DNA of 32,380 nt from the NCBI GenBank assembly GCA_018715925.1, contig DVKQ01000046.1:1-32380 (forward strand). The letters run 5' to 3'. The notes beneath the pieces are model-generated. The model did not search any database and had not been told where the DNA came from. It saw nothing but the letters and a program-made list of their open reading frames with translations. Positions 1 to 7,694 of the stretch are shown piece by piece. Numbering within the stretch: the first letter of the stretch is position 1; each line of letters begins with the position of its first letter. The stretch is from Candidatus Onthousia faecipullorum (GTDB lineage: Bacteria > Bacillota_I > Bacilli_A > RF39 > UBA660). The position numbers were made by a program, and so were the translations under genes.

Positions 1-1
1 G

Positions 2-1108
2 AATTTGAATTTAGATGAAGAATCAAAAAAAATAGCAAATGAAAATTTAAAAAATATATATTTTCAAATTAATGATAATAAAAAAATCATTAGTATAGAT
101 GAAATAAGTGGTAATAGAACCTTAGATGAAATACTAGATATATTTGTTAGAACTAATAGTGGTGGTACAGTTTTAAATAAAACAGATTTATTATTTTCAA
201 CAATTGTTTCAAGTTGGCCAGAAGCTAGAAATAATGTTGAAGAATTATTAGATATTATTAATAATAAAGGTGGTCAAGGGCCTAGATTTAAGTTTACTAA
301 AGATTTTGTTATGAGAACTTTGCTATATCTTTTAGATGAACCTGTTACATTAAAGATAAAAGATATGAAAAAAAATATAGAGATAATTAAAACAAATTGG
401 GATAATTTATCTTCTGCTATAAGAGAAATACCTAACATACTAAAATATTTAGGCTATAGTAGTGAGAATTTAGTTTCATATAATGCAGTTATGCCTATAA
501 TTTATTATTGCTATAAAGGGGGAAAAATAGATGTTTCTACTTTGAATGAGTTTAGAAAATATTTAGTAATAGCTCAATTAAATAAATTATTTGGTGTTGC
601 TAGTAATAGTACACTTACTAATGTTAGAACAGCATTAGTTGATAAAAATAGAAAATTAAAAAATAAAAAATTTAAATTATCAAATTTGAAAAATGTTAAT
701 ATAGTAGGTGATAGAAGTTTTAAAGTAGATAATGATACTTTAGAATCATGGTTTAGATATGATAAAGGCGATTATACATTTATGATATTATCTCTTTTGT
801 ATCCGTGTGCTAATATAGCAAGTAGTACATATCATCAAGATCATATGCATCCTGCATCTATATTAAAAAAGACTAAATTTTCTGATTTAAGAAATCGGCT
901 TGCTAATTTGCAATTACTTGAAGATAAAGAAAATGAGAGTAAACAAGATATGAGTTTAGAAGATTGGTTAAAAAAAGATCGTGTTAGAAGAAAAAATACT
1001 AAATATTTACCAAAATGTTCTTATAAAATTGAAGATTACGAAGTTTTTCTTGAAAAAAGAAAAGAATTAATGAAAAAAGAATTAAAAAAAATTTTAGAAC
1101 TTGATTAA
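2..1108 (+). CDS. DUF262/DUF1524 (GmrSD-like) nuclease, 5' truncated
   Basis: The reading frame is open to the left edge, so the true start and the N-terminal part of DUF262 lie outside the window; the TTG at position 5 is probably an internal codon. The visible part has the DUF262 signature FVRTNSGGTVLNKTDLLFS near its start. Near the end is a DUF1524 His-Me/HNH-like motif, YHQDHMHPASIL, followed by NRLANLQLLEDKENESKQD, the usual Asn-Leu-x-Leu-Leu block with downstream Asn and Lys. Family knowledge: DUF262+DUF1524 proteins include GmrSD type IV restriction enzymes and other phage-defence nucleases, often NTP-dependent. The defence role is inference, since no partner gene is visible. The frame is intact to its TAA and a terminator follows at once. 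Confidence 0.85.
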   Translation, partial: NLNLDEESKKIANENLKNIYFQINDNKKIISIDEISGNRTLDEILDIFVRTNSGGTVLNKTDLLFSTIVSSWPEARNNVEELLDIINNKGGQGPRFKFTKDFVMRTLLYLLDEPVTLKIKDMKKNIEIIKTNWDNLSSAIREIPNILKYLGYSSENLVSYNAVMPIIYYCYKGGKIDVSTLNEFRKYLVIAQLNKLFGVASNSTLTNVRTALVDKNRKLKNKKFKLSNLKNVNIVGDRSFKVDNDTLESWFRYDKGDYTFMILSLLYPCANIASSTYHQDHMHPASILKKTKFSDLRNRLANLQLLEDKENESKQDMSLEDWLKKDRVRRKNTKYLPKCSYKIEDYEVFLEKRKELMKKELKKILELD

Positions 1109-1121
1109 ATATTATTATTGG

Positions 1122-1152
1122 AAATACACTTTTCTTGGGTGTATTTTTCTTT
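1122..1152 (+). terminator. Rho-independent terminator after the DUF262 gene
   Basis: AAATACAC (1122-1129) pairs with GTGTATTT (1139-1146), followed by a T-rich tract. It separates the nuclease gene from the dehydrogenase gene. Confidence 0.75.
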
Positions 1153-1200
1153 ATAAAAGTTTAATTCTATGATAGACTAATAATAGAAGGGTTGATGTAT

Positions 1201-2115
1201 ATGAAGAAAATTGTAATTATAGGTTGTGGTAATGTAGGACTTAGTTATTTAAAAAAACTATGTATGCTTGATATGTCACTCGATATAAGTTTAATTGATA
1301 TAGATGAAGATAGACTAGAAGGAGAGATTCTTGATTTAGAACATTCTTTAGTTTATAGAAATAGTAATATTAAGATAAAATTTGGTAGTTATAGTGATTG
1401 CGATGATGCAGATATTATTGTTATTACTACTGGAGTTATTCAATCTACTAATGATAGAATGAGTGATTTAGAGAAAGCTAATGAGATAATAATTGATATT
1501 ACTAATAATTTAAGAAAGACTAACTTTAAAGGAATATATTTAGTTGCAACGAATCCTTTAGATGTTATGACTGAATTAGTTTCTCATTATACAGATCATC
1601 CCTATAATAAAGTAATTGGTACGGGATGTATGTTAGATACAGCAAGACTTAAGTCTTTAATAAGTAAAAAAATCAAAGTTAAAGCTAATGATATAAATGT
1701 TTACGTATTAGGAGAACATGGTAATAGTCAGTTTGTCGCTTGGAACAATGCTAATATAGGATTAGAGAACCTGAATAGATTTTTATCTCTTGATGAAAAA
1801 GAAGAGTTAGAAGATAAGACTCGTCATATGGGTAGTATTATAGTTAAGCATAAAGGATATACTAGTGAAGGAGTAGCATCTTGTCTTTTAGAACTGACTT
1901 TATGTATTATTAATGATTTAAAAAAGGTATATTCTGTGTCAAATTATAATACAACTTATGATGTATATCTTTCTACACCTTGTATAATAGGTAGAAATGG
2001 GATAGAAAAAGTTATTAATATTAAATTAACTGATGAAGAAGAAGAAAAATTAGAAGAAGCAAGTGAAGTAATTAGCGAAGCACTTGATAAAATATTACCA
2101 AAGGAGTTATATTAG
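1201..2115 (+). CDS. L-2-hydroxyacid dehydrogenase (L-lactate / L-2-hydroxyisocaproate type)
   Basis: NAD-dependent cytosolic enzyme interconverting a 2-oxoacid and an L-2-hydroxyacid, normally used to reoxidise NADH in fermentation. The Rossmann motif GCGNVG is at residues 8-13. Catalytic and substrate residues are present: Gln81 (the LDH, not MDH, specificity position), Arg86, Asp146 and Arg149 in MLDTAR, and His173 in GEHGNSQ. The blocks KVIGTGxxLDTAR, GEHGNSQFVAW, KGYTS-GVA and the C-terminal IIGRxG resemble L-2-hydroxyisocaproate dehydrogenase of lactobacilli, as I remember it, more than classical LDH, where GEHGDS is usual. Branched-chain 2-oxoacids are therefore possible substrates. 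The ATG at 1201 is chosen because AGAAGG at 1185-1190 sits about 10 bases upstream and it yields the family start MKKIVIIG; an in-frame ATG at 1195 is too close to that site. Confidence 0.85.
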   Translation: MKKIVIIGCGNVGLSYLKKLCMLDMSLDISLIDIDEDRLEGEILDLEHSLVYRNSNIKIKFGSYSDCDDADIIVITTGVIQSTNDRMSDLEKANEIIIDITNNLRKTNFKGIYLVATNPLDVMTELVSHYTDHPYNKVIGTGCMLDTARLKSLISKKIKVKANDINVYVLGEHGNSQFVAWNNANIGLENLNRFLSLDEKEELEDKTRHMGSIIVKHKGYTSEGVASCLLELTLCIINDLKKVYSVSNYNTTYDVYLSTPCIIGRNGIEKVINIKLTDEEEEKLEEASEVISEALDKILPKELY

Positions 2116-2127
2116 GAGGTATTAGTT

Positions 2128-2457
2128 ATGGGTAATTATTTGTTTTTAGTAATTATTTTCTTATTTATGGCTATTGAAGTGGTAAATGCTTATAAGTTTT
2201 TTAGACTTAAAAAAAATAAGTTAGGAATATTTTCAACCCTTTATTTTCTTATTACTTTAATACTTACATTAAGTTATTTTGGAACTCGAGATATTTTAGT
2301 AGAAACAGAACTCGAAAGTCTTATTAATGGTATTAGTGATTTTAATTTATTTGCAATATTAATACTTATTCTTAATATAGGGATGATAATAATTAGTACA
2401 ATTAGTTATGTTAAAGTAATGATGTGGAGTAGAGAATTAAGAAATACTAAAAACTGA
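2128..2457 (+). CDS. Small membrane protein, function unknown
   Basis: A 109-residue protein I do not recognise. It has three likely membrane helices, at about residues 3-22, 33-52 and 74-97, with short basic stretches (RLKKNK, WSRELRNTKN) beside them. A strong AGGAGG site at 2114-2119 precedes the ATG, and the gene starts 12 bases after the dehydrogenase, so the two are probably co-transcribed. No catalytic motif is visible. Confidence 0.7.
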   Translation: MGNYLFLVIIFLFMAIEVVNAYKFFRLKKNKLGIFSTLYFLITLILTLSYFGTRDILVETELESLINGISDFNLFAILILILNIGMIIISTISYVKVMMWSRELRNTKN

Positions 2458-2470
2458 TTATAATAAAATG

Positions 2471-2498
2471 AAAGAGAATTTTTTAATTAATTCTCTTT
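2471..2498. terminator. Bidirectional terminator between convergent genes
   Basis: AAAGAGAATT (2471-2480) pairs perfectly with AATTCTCTTT (2489-2498). On the plus strand a T-rich stretch follows. On the minus strand it ends the ATPase gene, whose stop codon overlaps the stem. The A/T-rich flanks allow use in both directions. Confidence 0.7.
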
Positions 2499-4396
2499 TA
2501 TTGTTTTTCTAAATCTATAACAGTCGGTACTTGATAAGTTACTTCTCCAGTATTTTCTTGTCTTAGATTTCCTGATGTATTAATATTATAATTTATAGTA
2601 TTAGGTGGTGTTACCATATTAGGTATATTATTCATATAACTTTGCTCATTATTAGTATTATAATTTATAGTATTTGTATTATCTTGTGCTTGAGTTTGCT
2701 TAACATCGATAGTAGGCGGTGTTACCATATTAGGTATATTATTCATATAACTTTGTTCATTATTAATATTGTAATTTATAGTATTTGTATTATCTTGTAC
2801 TTGATTAATTCTATTTTGGTTAACATCAATAATAGGTGGAGTTACTGTATTAGAAATGTTTTCTTGTGTAGTATCAACACTAGATGTTAAAGTATCAATT
2901 CTGTTAACTTGATCTTGGTTTATTCCACTTTGATTAATATCTATAGTAGGTACAGTTACTGCATTAGGAATATTTTCTTGGCTAGTATTTATATAACTTT
3001 GTTCTGTACTATCAGTTTTATTAACTTGACTTTGATTATTATTAACGCTGTTAGGATTAATATCATTTTCTTGTATTGGTGTAACATCGATAGATTTTTC
3101 TAAAGGTTGTTCTTCTACTTTATTGTCATTGATTTCCTCATCTGAAGAATTTTGCTTATTATTTTCATCATATTCAATACCTCTAATCTTACAATAAATA
3201 TCTAAATCATCATCAACATCAATAATCTTATATATTTCATCAAATGATGTTTTACTTTCTAATACTTTTAATAATCCATCTTGTAACATTGTAATAACAT
3301 CAGAAGTATAAACTAATTTGTTTAGGTCTTCTTTTTCAAGATTTTCTTCATTTAAAGCATTTCTAATTTCATCATTAATCATTAATACTTCTTGAATAGC
3401 GATACGTCCATGGTATCCTTTATTACATTTGTCACAACCTTCAGGATTAGCATTATATATTTCTTCTACATCTTTATTTAAGGCCATTTTAAATACTTTT
3501 TTCTGATAAGGAGTAGTTTTTTCTTTAATACGACAGTGAGGACAAATCATTTTGGCGAGTTTTTGGGAAATGATACCAGATAGGGCACTTGATAATAAAT
3601 ATCTTTCTACGTTCATATCAAGTAATCTTTCAATAGTACTTAAAGAGTTATTGGTATGGATGGTAGATAAAACTAAATGTCCTGTAATAGAAGCACGTAC
3701 GGCAATTTTGGCAGTTTCACTATCACGAATCTCACCAATTAAAATAACATTTGGGTCTTGTCTTAATATAGATCTTAAGACAGTTGCAAAGTCAAGACCT
3801 ATTTCACTGTTTACTTGAACTTGATTTAATCCCTCTAGATTCATCTCTATTGGATCTTCTACTGTTATAATATTAGTTTCTGTTTTATTTAAAACTTGAA
3901 GAATAGAGTAAACTGTTGTACTTTTACCACTACCAGTCGCACCTGTTATTAAAATAATTCCATTAGGTTCAGCGATCATTTTCTTTAATTTTTTAAAATT
4001 ATCTTCATTAAATCCTAAAGCATCTATTCCTTGTAAACTTCTTGAGTAATCTAGAATACGAATAACGCATTTTTCACCTTCATTAGTAGGTAGAGTAGAA
4101 ACACGAGTTTCTAAGTTAATTCCTTGTATTGTTCCTTTAATAGAACCATCTTGAGGAAGTCTACTTTCAGTTATATTCATATTAGCGATTAATTTTATTC
4201 TTGTAATTAAATTTCTTTCATAAATCTTAGGTATTTTTGTATAATCTTGTAAATCACCATCAACTCTAATTCTTACCATTAAAAAGTCTTCTCTTGGATC
4301 AAAGTGAATATCACTTGCTCCAGCCCGTGAAGCATTGGCAATAATATCATCAACTACATTGACTACTGGTGTTTTCGTCATATCATAAGTAACCAA
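2498..4396 (-). CDS. Type IV pilus / competence assembly ATPase (PilB/GspE/ComGA family) with long repeat tail
   Basis: Cytoplasmic hexameric ATPase that powers pilin assembly. N2-like region with ASDIHFDPRED at residues 27-37; Walker A GATGSGKST at 152-160; Asp box at 175-185; Walker B with ILIGEIRDSE at 218-227; His box ITGHLVLSTIHTNNS. A zinc-binding CxxC pair is present (Cys285, Cys288, Cys321, Cys324), typical of PilB/GspE. The large N1 domain of PilB is absent, as in ComGA. The core ends near residue 400. The remaining 230 residues are an Asn/Gln/Thr-rich tail with imperfect repeats, which is not normal for the family (ComGA is about 350 residues). The start is TTG at 4396, with GGGGAG at 4403-4408 six bases upstream; the next ATG (4381) is too far from it. 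The gene is divergent from two prepilins, which supports the role. Confidence 0.88.
   Translation of the reverse strand: MVTYDMTKTPVVNVVDDIIANASRAGASDIHFDPREDFLMVRIRVDGDLQDYTKIPKIYERNLITRIKLIANMNITESRLPQDGSIKGTIQGINLETRVSTLPTNEGEKCVIRILDYSRSLQGIDALGFNEDNFKKLKKMIAEPNGIILITGATGSGKSTTVYSILQVLNKTETNIITVEDPIEMNLEGLNQVQVNSEIGLDFATVLRSILRQDPNVILIGEIRDSETAKIAVRASITGHLVLSTIHTNNSLSTIERLLDMNVERYLLSSALSGIISQKLAKMICPHCRIKEKTTPYQKKVFKMALNKDVEEIYNANPEGCDKCNKGYHGRIAIQEVLMINDEIRNALNEENLEKEDLNKLVYTSDVITMLQDGLLKVLESKTSFDEIYKIIDVDDDLDIYCKIRGIEYDENNKQNSSDEEINDNKVEEQPLEKSIDVTPIQENDINPNSVNNNQSQVNKTDSTEQSYINTSQENIPNAVTVPTIDINQSGINQDQVNRIDTLTSSVDTTQENISNTVTPPIIDVNQNRINQVQDNTNTINYNINNEQSYMNNIPNMVTPPTIDVKQTQAQDNTNTINYNTNNEQSYMNNIPNMVTPPNTINYNINTSGNLRQENTGEVTYQVPTVIDLEKQ
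2567..3004 (-). repeat. Imperfect repeats encoding the Asn/Gln-rich tail of the pilus ATPase
   Basis: Codons for about residues 465-610 contain four related units built on EQSY, NIPNxVTPPTIDV and NTINYN. The two most alike units start at residues 547 and 584 and are nearly identical at DNA level, so they are recent duplications. The shorter core P-T-x-I-D-[VIL] recurs up to the last residues (VPTVIDLEKQ). Confidence 0.8.
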
Positions 4397-4408
4397 AAGT
4401 ATCTCCCC

Positions 4409-4467
4409 TTTACTTTATTCTTTTTATTTACTATAATAATTATATAGTAATAATAACTTAATTACAA
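4409..4467. promoter_or_regulatory. Divergent overlapping promoters on a palindrome (pilus ATPase / prepilins)
   Basis: Plus strand: TTTACT (4409-4414), 17 bases, TATAAT (4432-4437). Minus strand: TTGTAA (complement of 4462-4467), 17 bases, TATAAT (complement of 4439-4444). Both -10 boxes lie in an inverted repeat, TTACTATA (4428-4435) with TATAGTAA (4443-4450), so one regulator or polymerase could govern both directions. Assigned from sequence alone. Confidence 0.6.
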
Positions 4468-4480
4468 GAGGGAGCTTAAA

Positions 4481-5023
4481 ATGAAAGATAAAAAAGTGTT
4501 AAATAAGAGGGGGTTTATGTTGGTAGAAACATTAATTGTTGGTGTCTTTGTTATGGGAATATTTTCTTTACTTTATACTAACTTTTTCCCCCTCATTGGC
4601 GAATATGAGAGATATAAAACTTATGATACAGTAGAATCTACTTATATTGCCCATTGGGCTCGGATGATAGCATTAAAAGGCCTACCAGATTCAATTTATA
4701 CAACTACAAGAGGTAATGGTTATCTTGATATTAGTGATTGCAATTTATATACTACATCTACTGGTCAATCAGATTGTGCAGCCTTTAAAGTTATGAATAA
4801 TATTTCAAGAATTTATTTAACAACATATTCTACTGTTAATTTTAAAAACTTTATTAAGGATAATTCTGCTTTTAGTAGAAGTTTTAGGGAATATATTTCC
4901 TATTTACCAACATATAGTAAAAATACTAGTAAAACTCCATCAACGGGATATTATAGAGTAATTGTTGAATATGTTTCAAATGATACTTATAAATATGGAA
5001 ATATAGAGGTACATAAGGGATAG
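4481..5023 (+). CDS. Prepilin-like protein (type IV pilin N-terminal motif)
   Basis: Class III-type signal: a short basic leader, then KRGFMLVETLIV, with Gly before the cleavage point, Phe at +1 and Glu at +5, and a hydrophobic helix to about residue 32. This is the target of prepilin peptidase and the core of pilus fibres. The 180-residue length fits a minor pilin or ComG-type pseudopilin. The rest has two Cys (DISDCNLY and QSDCAAF, about 18 residues apart) that could form a disulfide. GAGGGAG precedes the ATG. It is the first gene of a two-pilin unit. The prepilin peptidase and platform protein (PilC/ComGB) are not in this window. Confidence 0.8.
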   Translation: MKDKKVLNKRGFMLVETLIVGVFVMGIFSLLYTNFFPLIGEYERYKTYDTVESTYIAHWARMIALKGLPDSIYTTTRGNGYLDISDCNLYTTSTGQSDCAAFKVMNNISRIYLTTYSTVNFKNFIKDNSAFSRSFREYISYLPTYSKNTSKTPSTGYYRVIVEYVSNDTYKYGNIEVHKG

Positions 5024-5032
5024 GTGATTTTT

Positions 5033-5536
5033 ATGTTAAATAAAAAGGGAATAACGTCTGTAGAGTTATTAGTATGTTTTATTATTATTTCAACTATAGT
5101 TGTTAGTATGTATAACTTAATATTAAACTATCGTAATAGAGAACAAATAGAAGAGATAAATAATGAAGTAGTAAGTTATGCTAATAACTTACAAGAAGTG
5201 ATTCAAGGTGATCTTGTCATGGGACATTTAGTAAGTGTTTCTAATGTTAGTAATAATGGTTATAAAGCGACATTTACTTTTGATACTCCTAATAATTACA
5301 CAACTACTCTTACAATTAATCCTAATAGTGGAGTTATAAGTTATGGTAGGAGTGGAGAAGTTATTAATTATGAAATACCTAATATAGCAGATTTAATGTT
5401 ATCAAGAGATTCTAAAATTGAGTACTTAAGTGGTGTCAATGGTTATATTAAAATTACTATTATTTTAAATCATCCTAATTTTACTGATGAGACATATTCT
5501 TTTATGATAAACTGCCCTGTTAATTATGCATATTAA
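5033..5536 (+). CDS. Prepilin-like protein, second of pair
   Basis: Starts MLNKKGITSVELLV: a basic leader, Gly before the cleavage site, Ile at +1 and Glu at +5, then a hydrophobic helix to about residue 30, the prepilin signature. The mature domain is rich in Asn, Ser and Thr. ATG 5033 is preferred over the in-frame GTG at 5024, because AGGTG at 5022-5026 is its ribosome site and a short leader is expected. It begins 9 bases after the first prepilin. Its stop (5534-5536) overlaps the stop of the convergent ylbJ gene (5533-5535). Confidence 0.8.
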   Translation: MLNKKGITSVELLVCFIIISTIVVSMYNLILNYRNREQIEEINNEVVSYANNLQEVIQGDLVMGHLVSVSNVSNNGYKATFTFDTPNNYTTTLTINPNSGVISYGRSGEVINYEIPNIADLMLSRDSKIEYLSGVNGYIKITIILNHPNFTDETYSFMINCPVNYAY

Positions 5537-6444
5537 AATATAATATAAATAAGTAATGCTACAGCAGTTTCAATAATTCTACCTAAGAAGAAGTATTTAT
5601 AGTCTAAATCTTCTTCTTTTATATTGTTTAATACTTGTAAATGAACAGAGAAACTACCAAAAGTAATAAATGTTAGGACTAATAGACCTTTTATATAAGT
5701 AGTTGTGTTAATACTATTTACTAAACTAATACCACTTGTCATATCAAGTATTCCTGTAATAATTGTTTTAAAAAAGGGACTTAATGATAAAGAAGAGGTT
5801 AATAATTTACTGAAAAACATAAAGAAAGTAATACTTCCTAACATAAATAATAACACCTTAATAGCACTATTTATCGCTTTAGGTAAGGCTTCTAAAAAAG
5901 ATTTACTTTGATAGTTATTTTTGCTTTTAGAAGTGATTATTTCTTTAGGCCTTAAAATAATGCCAAGAATTATATTAGATATTATCTGTATTATTAATAT
6001 TTTATAGGCAAGGGATATACTATTTAAAACAAGACCACATGTTCCTAGAATAAAAAGAGGGTTAGCGAAGTGGGTAAATGTTAAGAGATAGTTAGCAGTA
6101 TCTTTATTAATAGTTTTATCTTTTAGACTTTCTGTAATATATTTAGAGCCACTAGGAAATCCTGATATTATACTAACTAAGATGATAAAAGAACTATTTC
6201 CTTCTACATGAAATAATCTTTTAAAGATAGGATTTAATTTATTACTTATTTTTGATGCTATACCTAGTTCTAAGGAAAGGGATGCTAAGACAAAGAAAGG
6301 AAATATAGAAGGGAAAAGTTTAGTCTTAAAGATATTAATACTAGTAATACCACTTTCTATAATTAAAGAGGGGTTAATGAATATCCCTAAGTAAAGAAAT
6401 AATATAATTAATACTGCTAATAATTCTTGATATTTTCTTTTCAT
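5533..6444 (-). CDS. ylbJ: YlbJ-like membrane protein (nucleoside-recognition / Gate domain)
   Basis: A 303-residue polytopic membrane protein. FPSIFPFFVLASLSLELG, IISGFPSGSKYITESL and FTHFANPLFILGTCG match the conserved parts of YlbJ: the LFPFF block, the SGYPxGAK loop and the TNxxNPLFI motif. In B. subtilis YlbJ is needed for sporulation, but the transported substrate is unknown, and relatives occur outside spore formers. It is shorter than B. subtilis YlbJ (about 400 residues). It lies divergent to the YlbL-like protease, as the ylb genes cluster in Bacillus. ATG with GAAGG upstream on the minus strand. Confidence 0.75.
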   Translation of the reverse strand: MKRKYQELLAVLIILFLYLGIFINPSLIIESGITSINIFKTKLFPSIFPFFVLASLSLELGIASKISNKLNPIFKRLFHVEGNSSFIILVSIISGFPSGSKYITESLKDKTINKDTANYLLTFTHFANPLFILGTCGLVLNSISLAYKILIIQIISNIILGIILRPKEIITSKSKNNYQSKSFLEALPKAINSAIKVLLFMLGSITFFMFFSKLLTSSLSLSPFFKTIITGILDMTSGISLVNSINTTTYIKGLLVLTFITFGSFSVHLQVLNNIKEEDLDYKYFFLGRIIETAVALLIYIIF

Positions 6445-6467
6445 AATATGACCTTCTTTGATATAAT
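6438..6467 (+). promoter_or_regulatory. Putative promoter of the ylbL-like gene
   Basis: TATAAT at 6462-6467 with a weak -35, TTTTCA (6438-6443), 18 bases upstream. It overlaps the start of divergent ylbJ, since the intergenic gap is only 45 bases. Confidence 0.45.
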
Positions 6468-6489
6468 CTAATAGTAAAGGACTGATGAT

Positions 6490-7509
6490 ATGCTTAATAA
6501 AATTTATTTAAGATTTAAAAAAATTATGAAAGAATATTATAAAACAATTATCTTTTTAATAATATGTTACTTTGTATTTACTTTTCCCTTACCTTATTAT
6601 ATATATGCTGGAGGAGGAACTATTAATATTAATGATAGAGTTATAGTAGAAGATAGTTCTCATAGCTCTGGTTCTTTAAACTTTGCTTACGTAAAAGAAC
6701 TTGAAGGTAATGTAGCATCTTTTATTTTAGGTAATATTATTCCTTGGTATGATGTAGAGAAAGAGGAAGATGTAGAGTTAAATGAAGATGAGACTAGTGA
6801 AGATATTATGTTTAGGAATAGAATATATCTTGAAAATGCTAATCAGACTGCTATTATGTTAGGATATACTAAAGCAGGTAAAGAGGTAGATGTTAAAGAT
6901 AAGCATTTTTATATTATTTATGTAGAAGAAAAGGAAGATAATGGGTTAAGAGTAGGGGATGAATTAATAAGTGTAAATGGTAAAGAAATAGATGATGTAA
7001 CTGACTATACTAATGAGATTCAAAATCATGAAGTTGGTGATGAAGTAGAAGTTACTGTTATTAGAGATGATAAAGAAAAAAATGTAGTTGCAACTGTTAA
7101 AGAAGGAGAAGATTACAAAGTAACAGGTGTTTCTGTTAGTACTATTTATGAGTATGATACTAATCCTAAAATAGAACTTAACTTTAAAGATAGTGAAGGT
7201 GGTCCTAGTGGAGGACTTATGTTAACACTTGCTATTTATGATAAATTAACTGATAAAGATTTAACTAATGGTTTAAAAATAGTAGGAACTGGTACTATTA
7301 GTAGTGATGGTACTGTTGGAGAGATAGGTGGTGTTAAATATAAGTTAAATGGAGCGGTTAAGGCTAAAGCTGATTTGTTTTTAGTACCTAAGGGAGATAA
7401 TTATAAAGAAGCTTTAAAAGAAAAAGAAGAACATGATTATGATATTAAAATTAAAGCGATAGGGACTTTTGATGAAGCGGTATCTTATTTAGAAAGTTTA
7501 GAATCTTAA
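6490..7509 (+). CDS. ylbL: Membrane-anchored PDZ / Lon-type serine protease (YlbL/SepM family)
   Basis: A surface-facing protease. A single membrane anchor lies at about residues 18-36. A PDZ domain follows at roughly 145-210 (GLRVGDELISVNGKEIDDV). The C-terminal Lon S16 domain carries the Ser-Lys dyad: Ser240 in GGPSGG and Lys283 in IGGVKYK, 43 residues apart, the same spacing as in Lon. Streptococcal SepM cleaves competence peptide and B. subtilis YlbL is linked to degradation of SOS division inhibitors; the substrate here is unknown. Length (339) is normal for the family. The stop codon TAA lies in the first TTAAAA of the repeat array that follows. Confidence 0.88.
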   Translation: MLNKIYLRFKKIMKEYYKTIIFLIICYFVFTFPLPYYIYAGGGTININDRVIVEDSSHSSGSLNFAYVKELEGNVASFILGNIIPWYDVEKEEDVELNEDETSEDIMFRNRIYLENANQTAIMLGYTKAGKEVDVKDKHFYIIYVEEKEDNGLRVGDELISVNGKEIDDVTDYTNEIQNHEVGDEVEVTVIRDDKEKNVVATVKEGEDYKVTGVSVSTIYEYDTNPKIELNFKDSEGGPSGGLMLTLAIYDKLTDKDLTNGLKIVGTGTISSDGTVGEIGGVKYKLNGAVKAKADLFLVPKGDNYKEALKEKEEHDYDIKIKAIGTFDEAVSYLESLES

Positions 7510-7512
7510 AAG

Positions 7513-7650
7513 TCACGGAATGGAATCCTTAAAAAGTGTTCAACGAAAAGCTTAAAAAATGTTCATTTTAATTGCTTAAAATTACTGGTTAAAAGTTAAA
7601 AATATCACGGATTAAAAAGTTAAAATCTCACGGAATAGAATTGATTTTGT
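7513..7650 (+). repeat. Degenerate 23-bp tandem array, six units, upstream of the DUF4143 ATPase
   Basis: Units begin at 7513, 7536, 7559, 7582, 7605 and 7628, exactly 23 bases apart. Each opens with a short box: TCACGGA (units 1, 5 and 6), TGTTCA offset by one (units 2 and 3), or TTACTGG (unit 4). Most end in an A-rich TTAAAA block. CTTAAAAA[G/A]TGTTCA recurs at 7528 and 7551. A partial unit may lie over the ylbL stop (7490-7512). The last unit contains the -35 hexamer of the ATPase promoter. There is no coding potential, since 23 is not a multiple of three. Confidence 0.75.
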
Positions 7651-7669
7651 TTATCAATTAATATATAAT
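7641..7669 (+). promoter_or_regulatory. Sigma-A promoter of the DUF4143 ATPase gene
   Basis: TTGATT (7641-7646), 17 bases, TATAAT (7664-7669). GAGGAGG at 7683-7689 precedes the ATG at 7695. The -35 box is part of the sixth 23-bp repeat. Confidence 0.75.
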
Positions 7670-7694
7670 TATATTAATTACGAGGAGGCTAATT

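Noticed and set aside
2642-3103. Plus-strand open frames rich in Ile, Asn, Ser and Tyr
   Set aside because: They are antisense shadows of the repetitive pilus ATPase tail and have no ribosome sites.
7513-7650. CRISPR array
   Set aside because: Units are 23 bases with no constant repeat plus unique spacer, and no cas genes are near.
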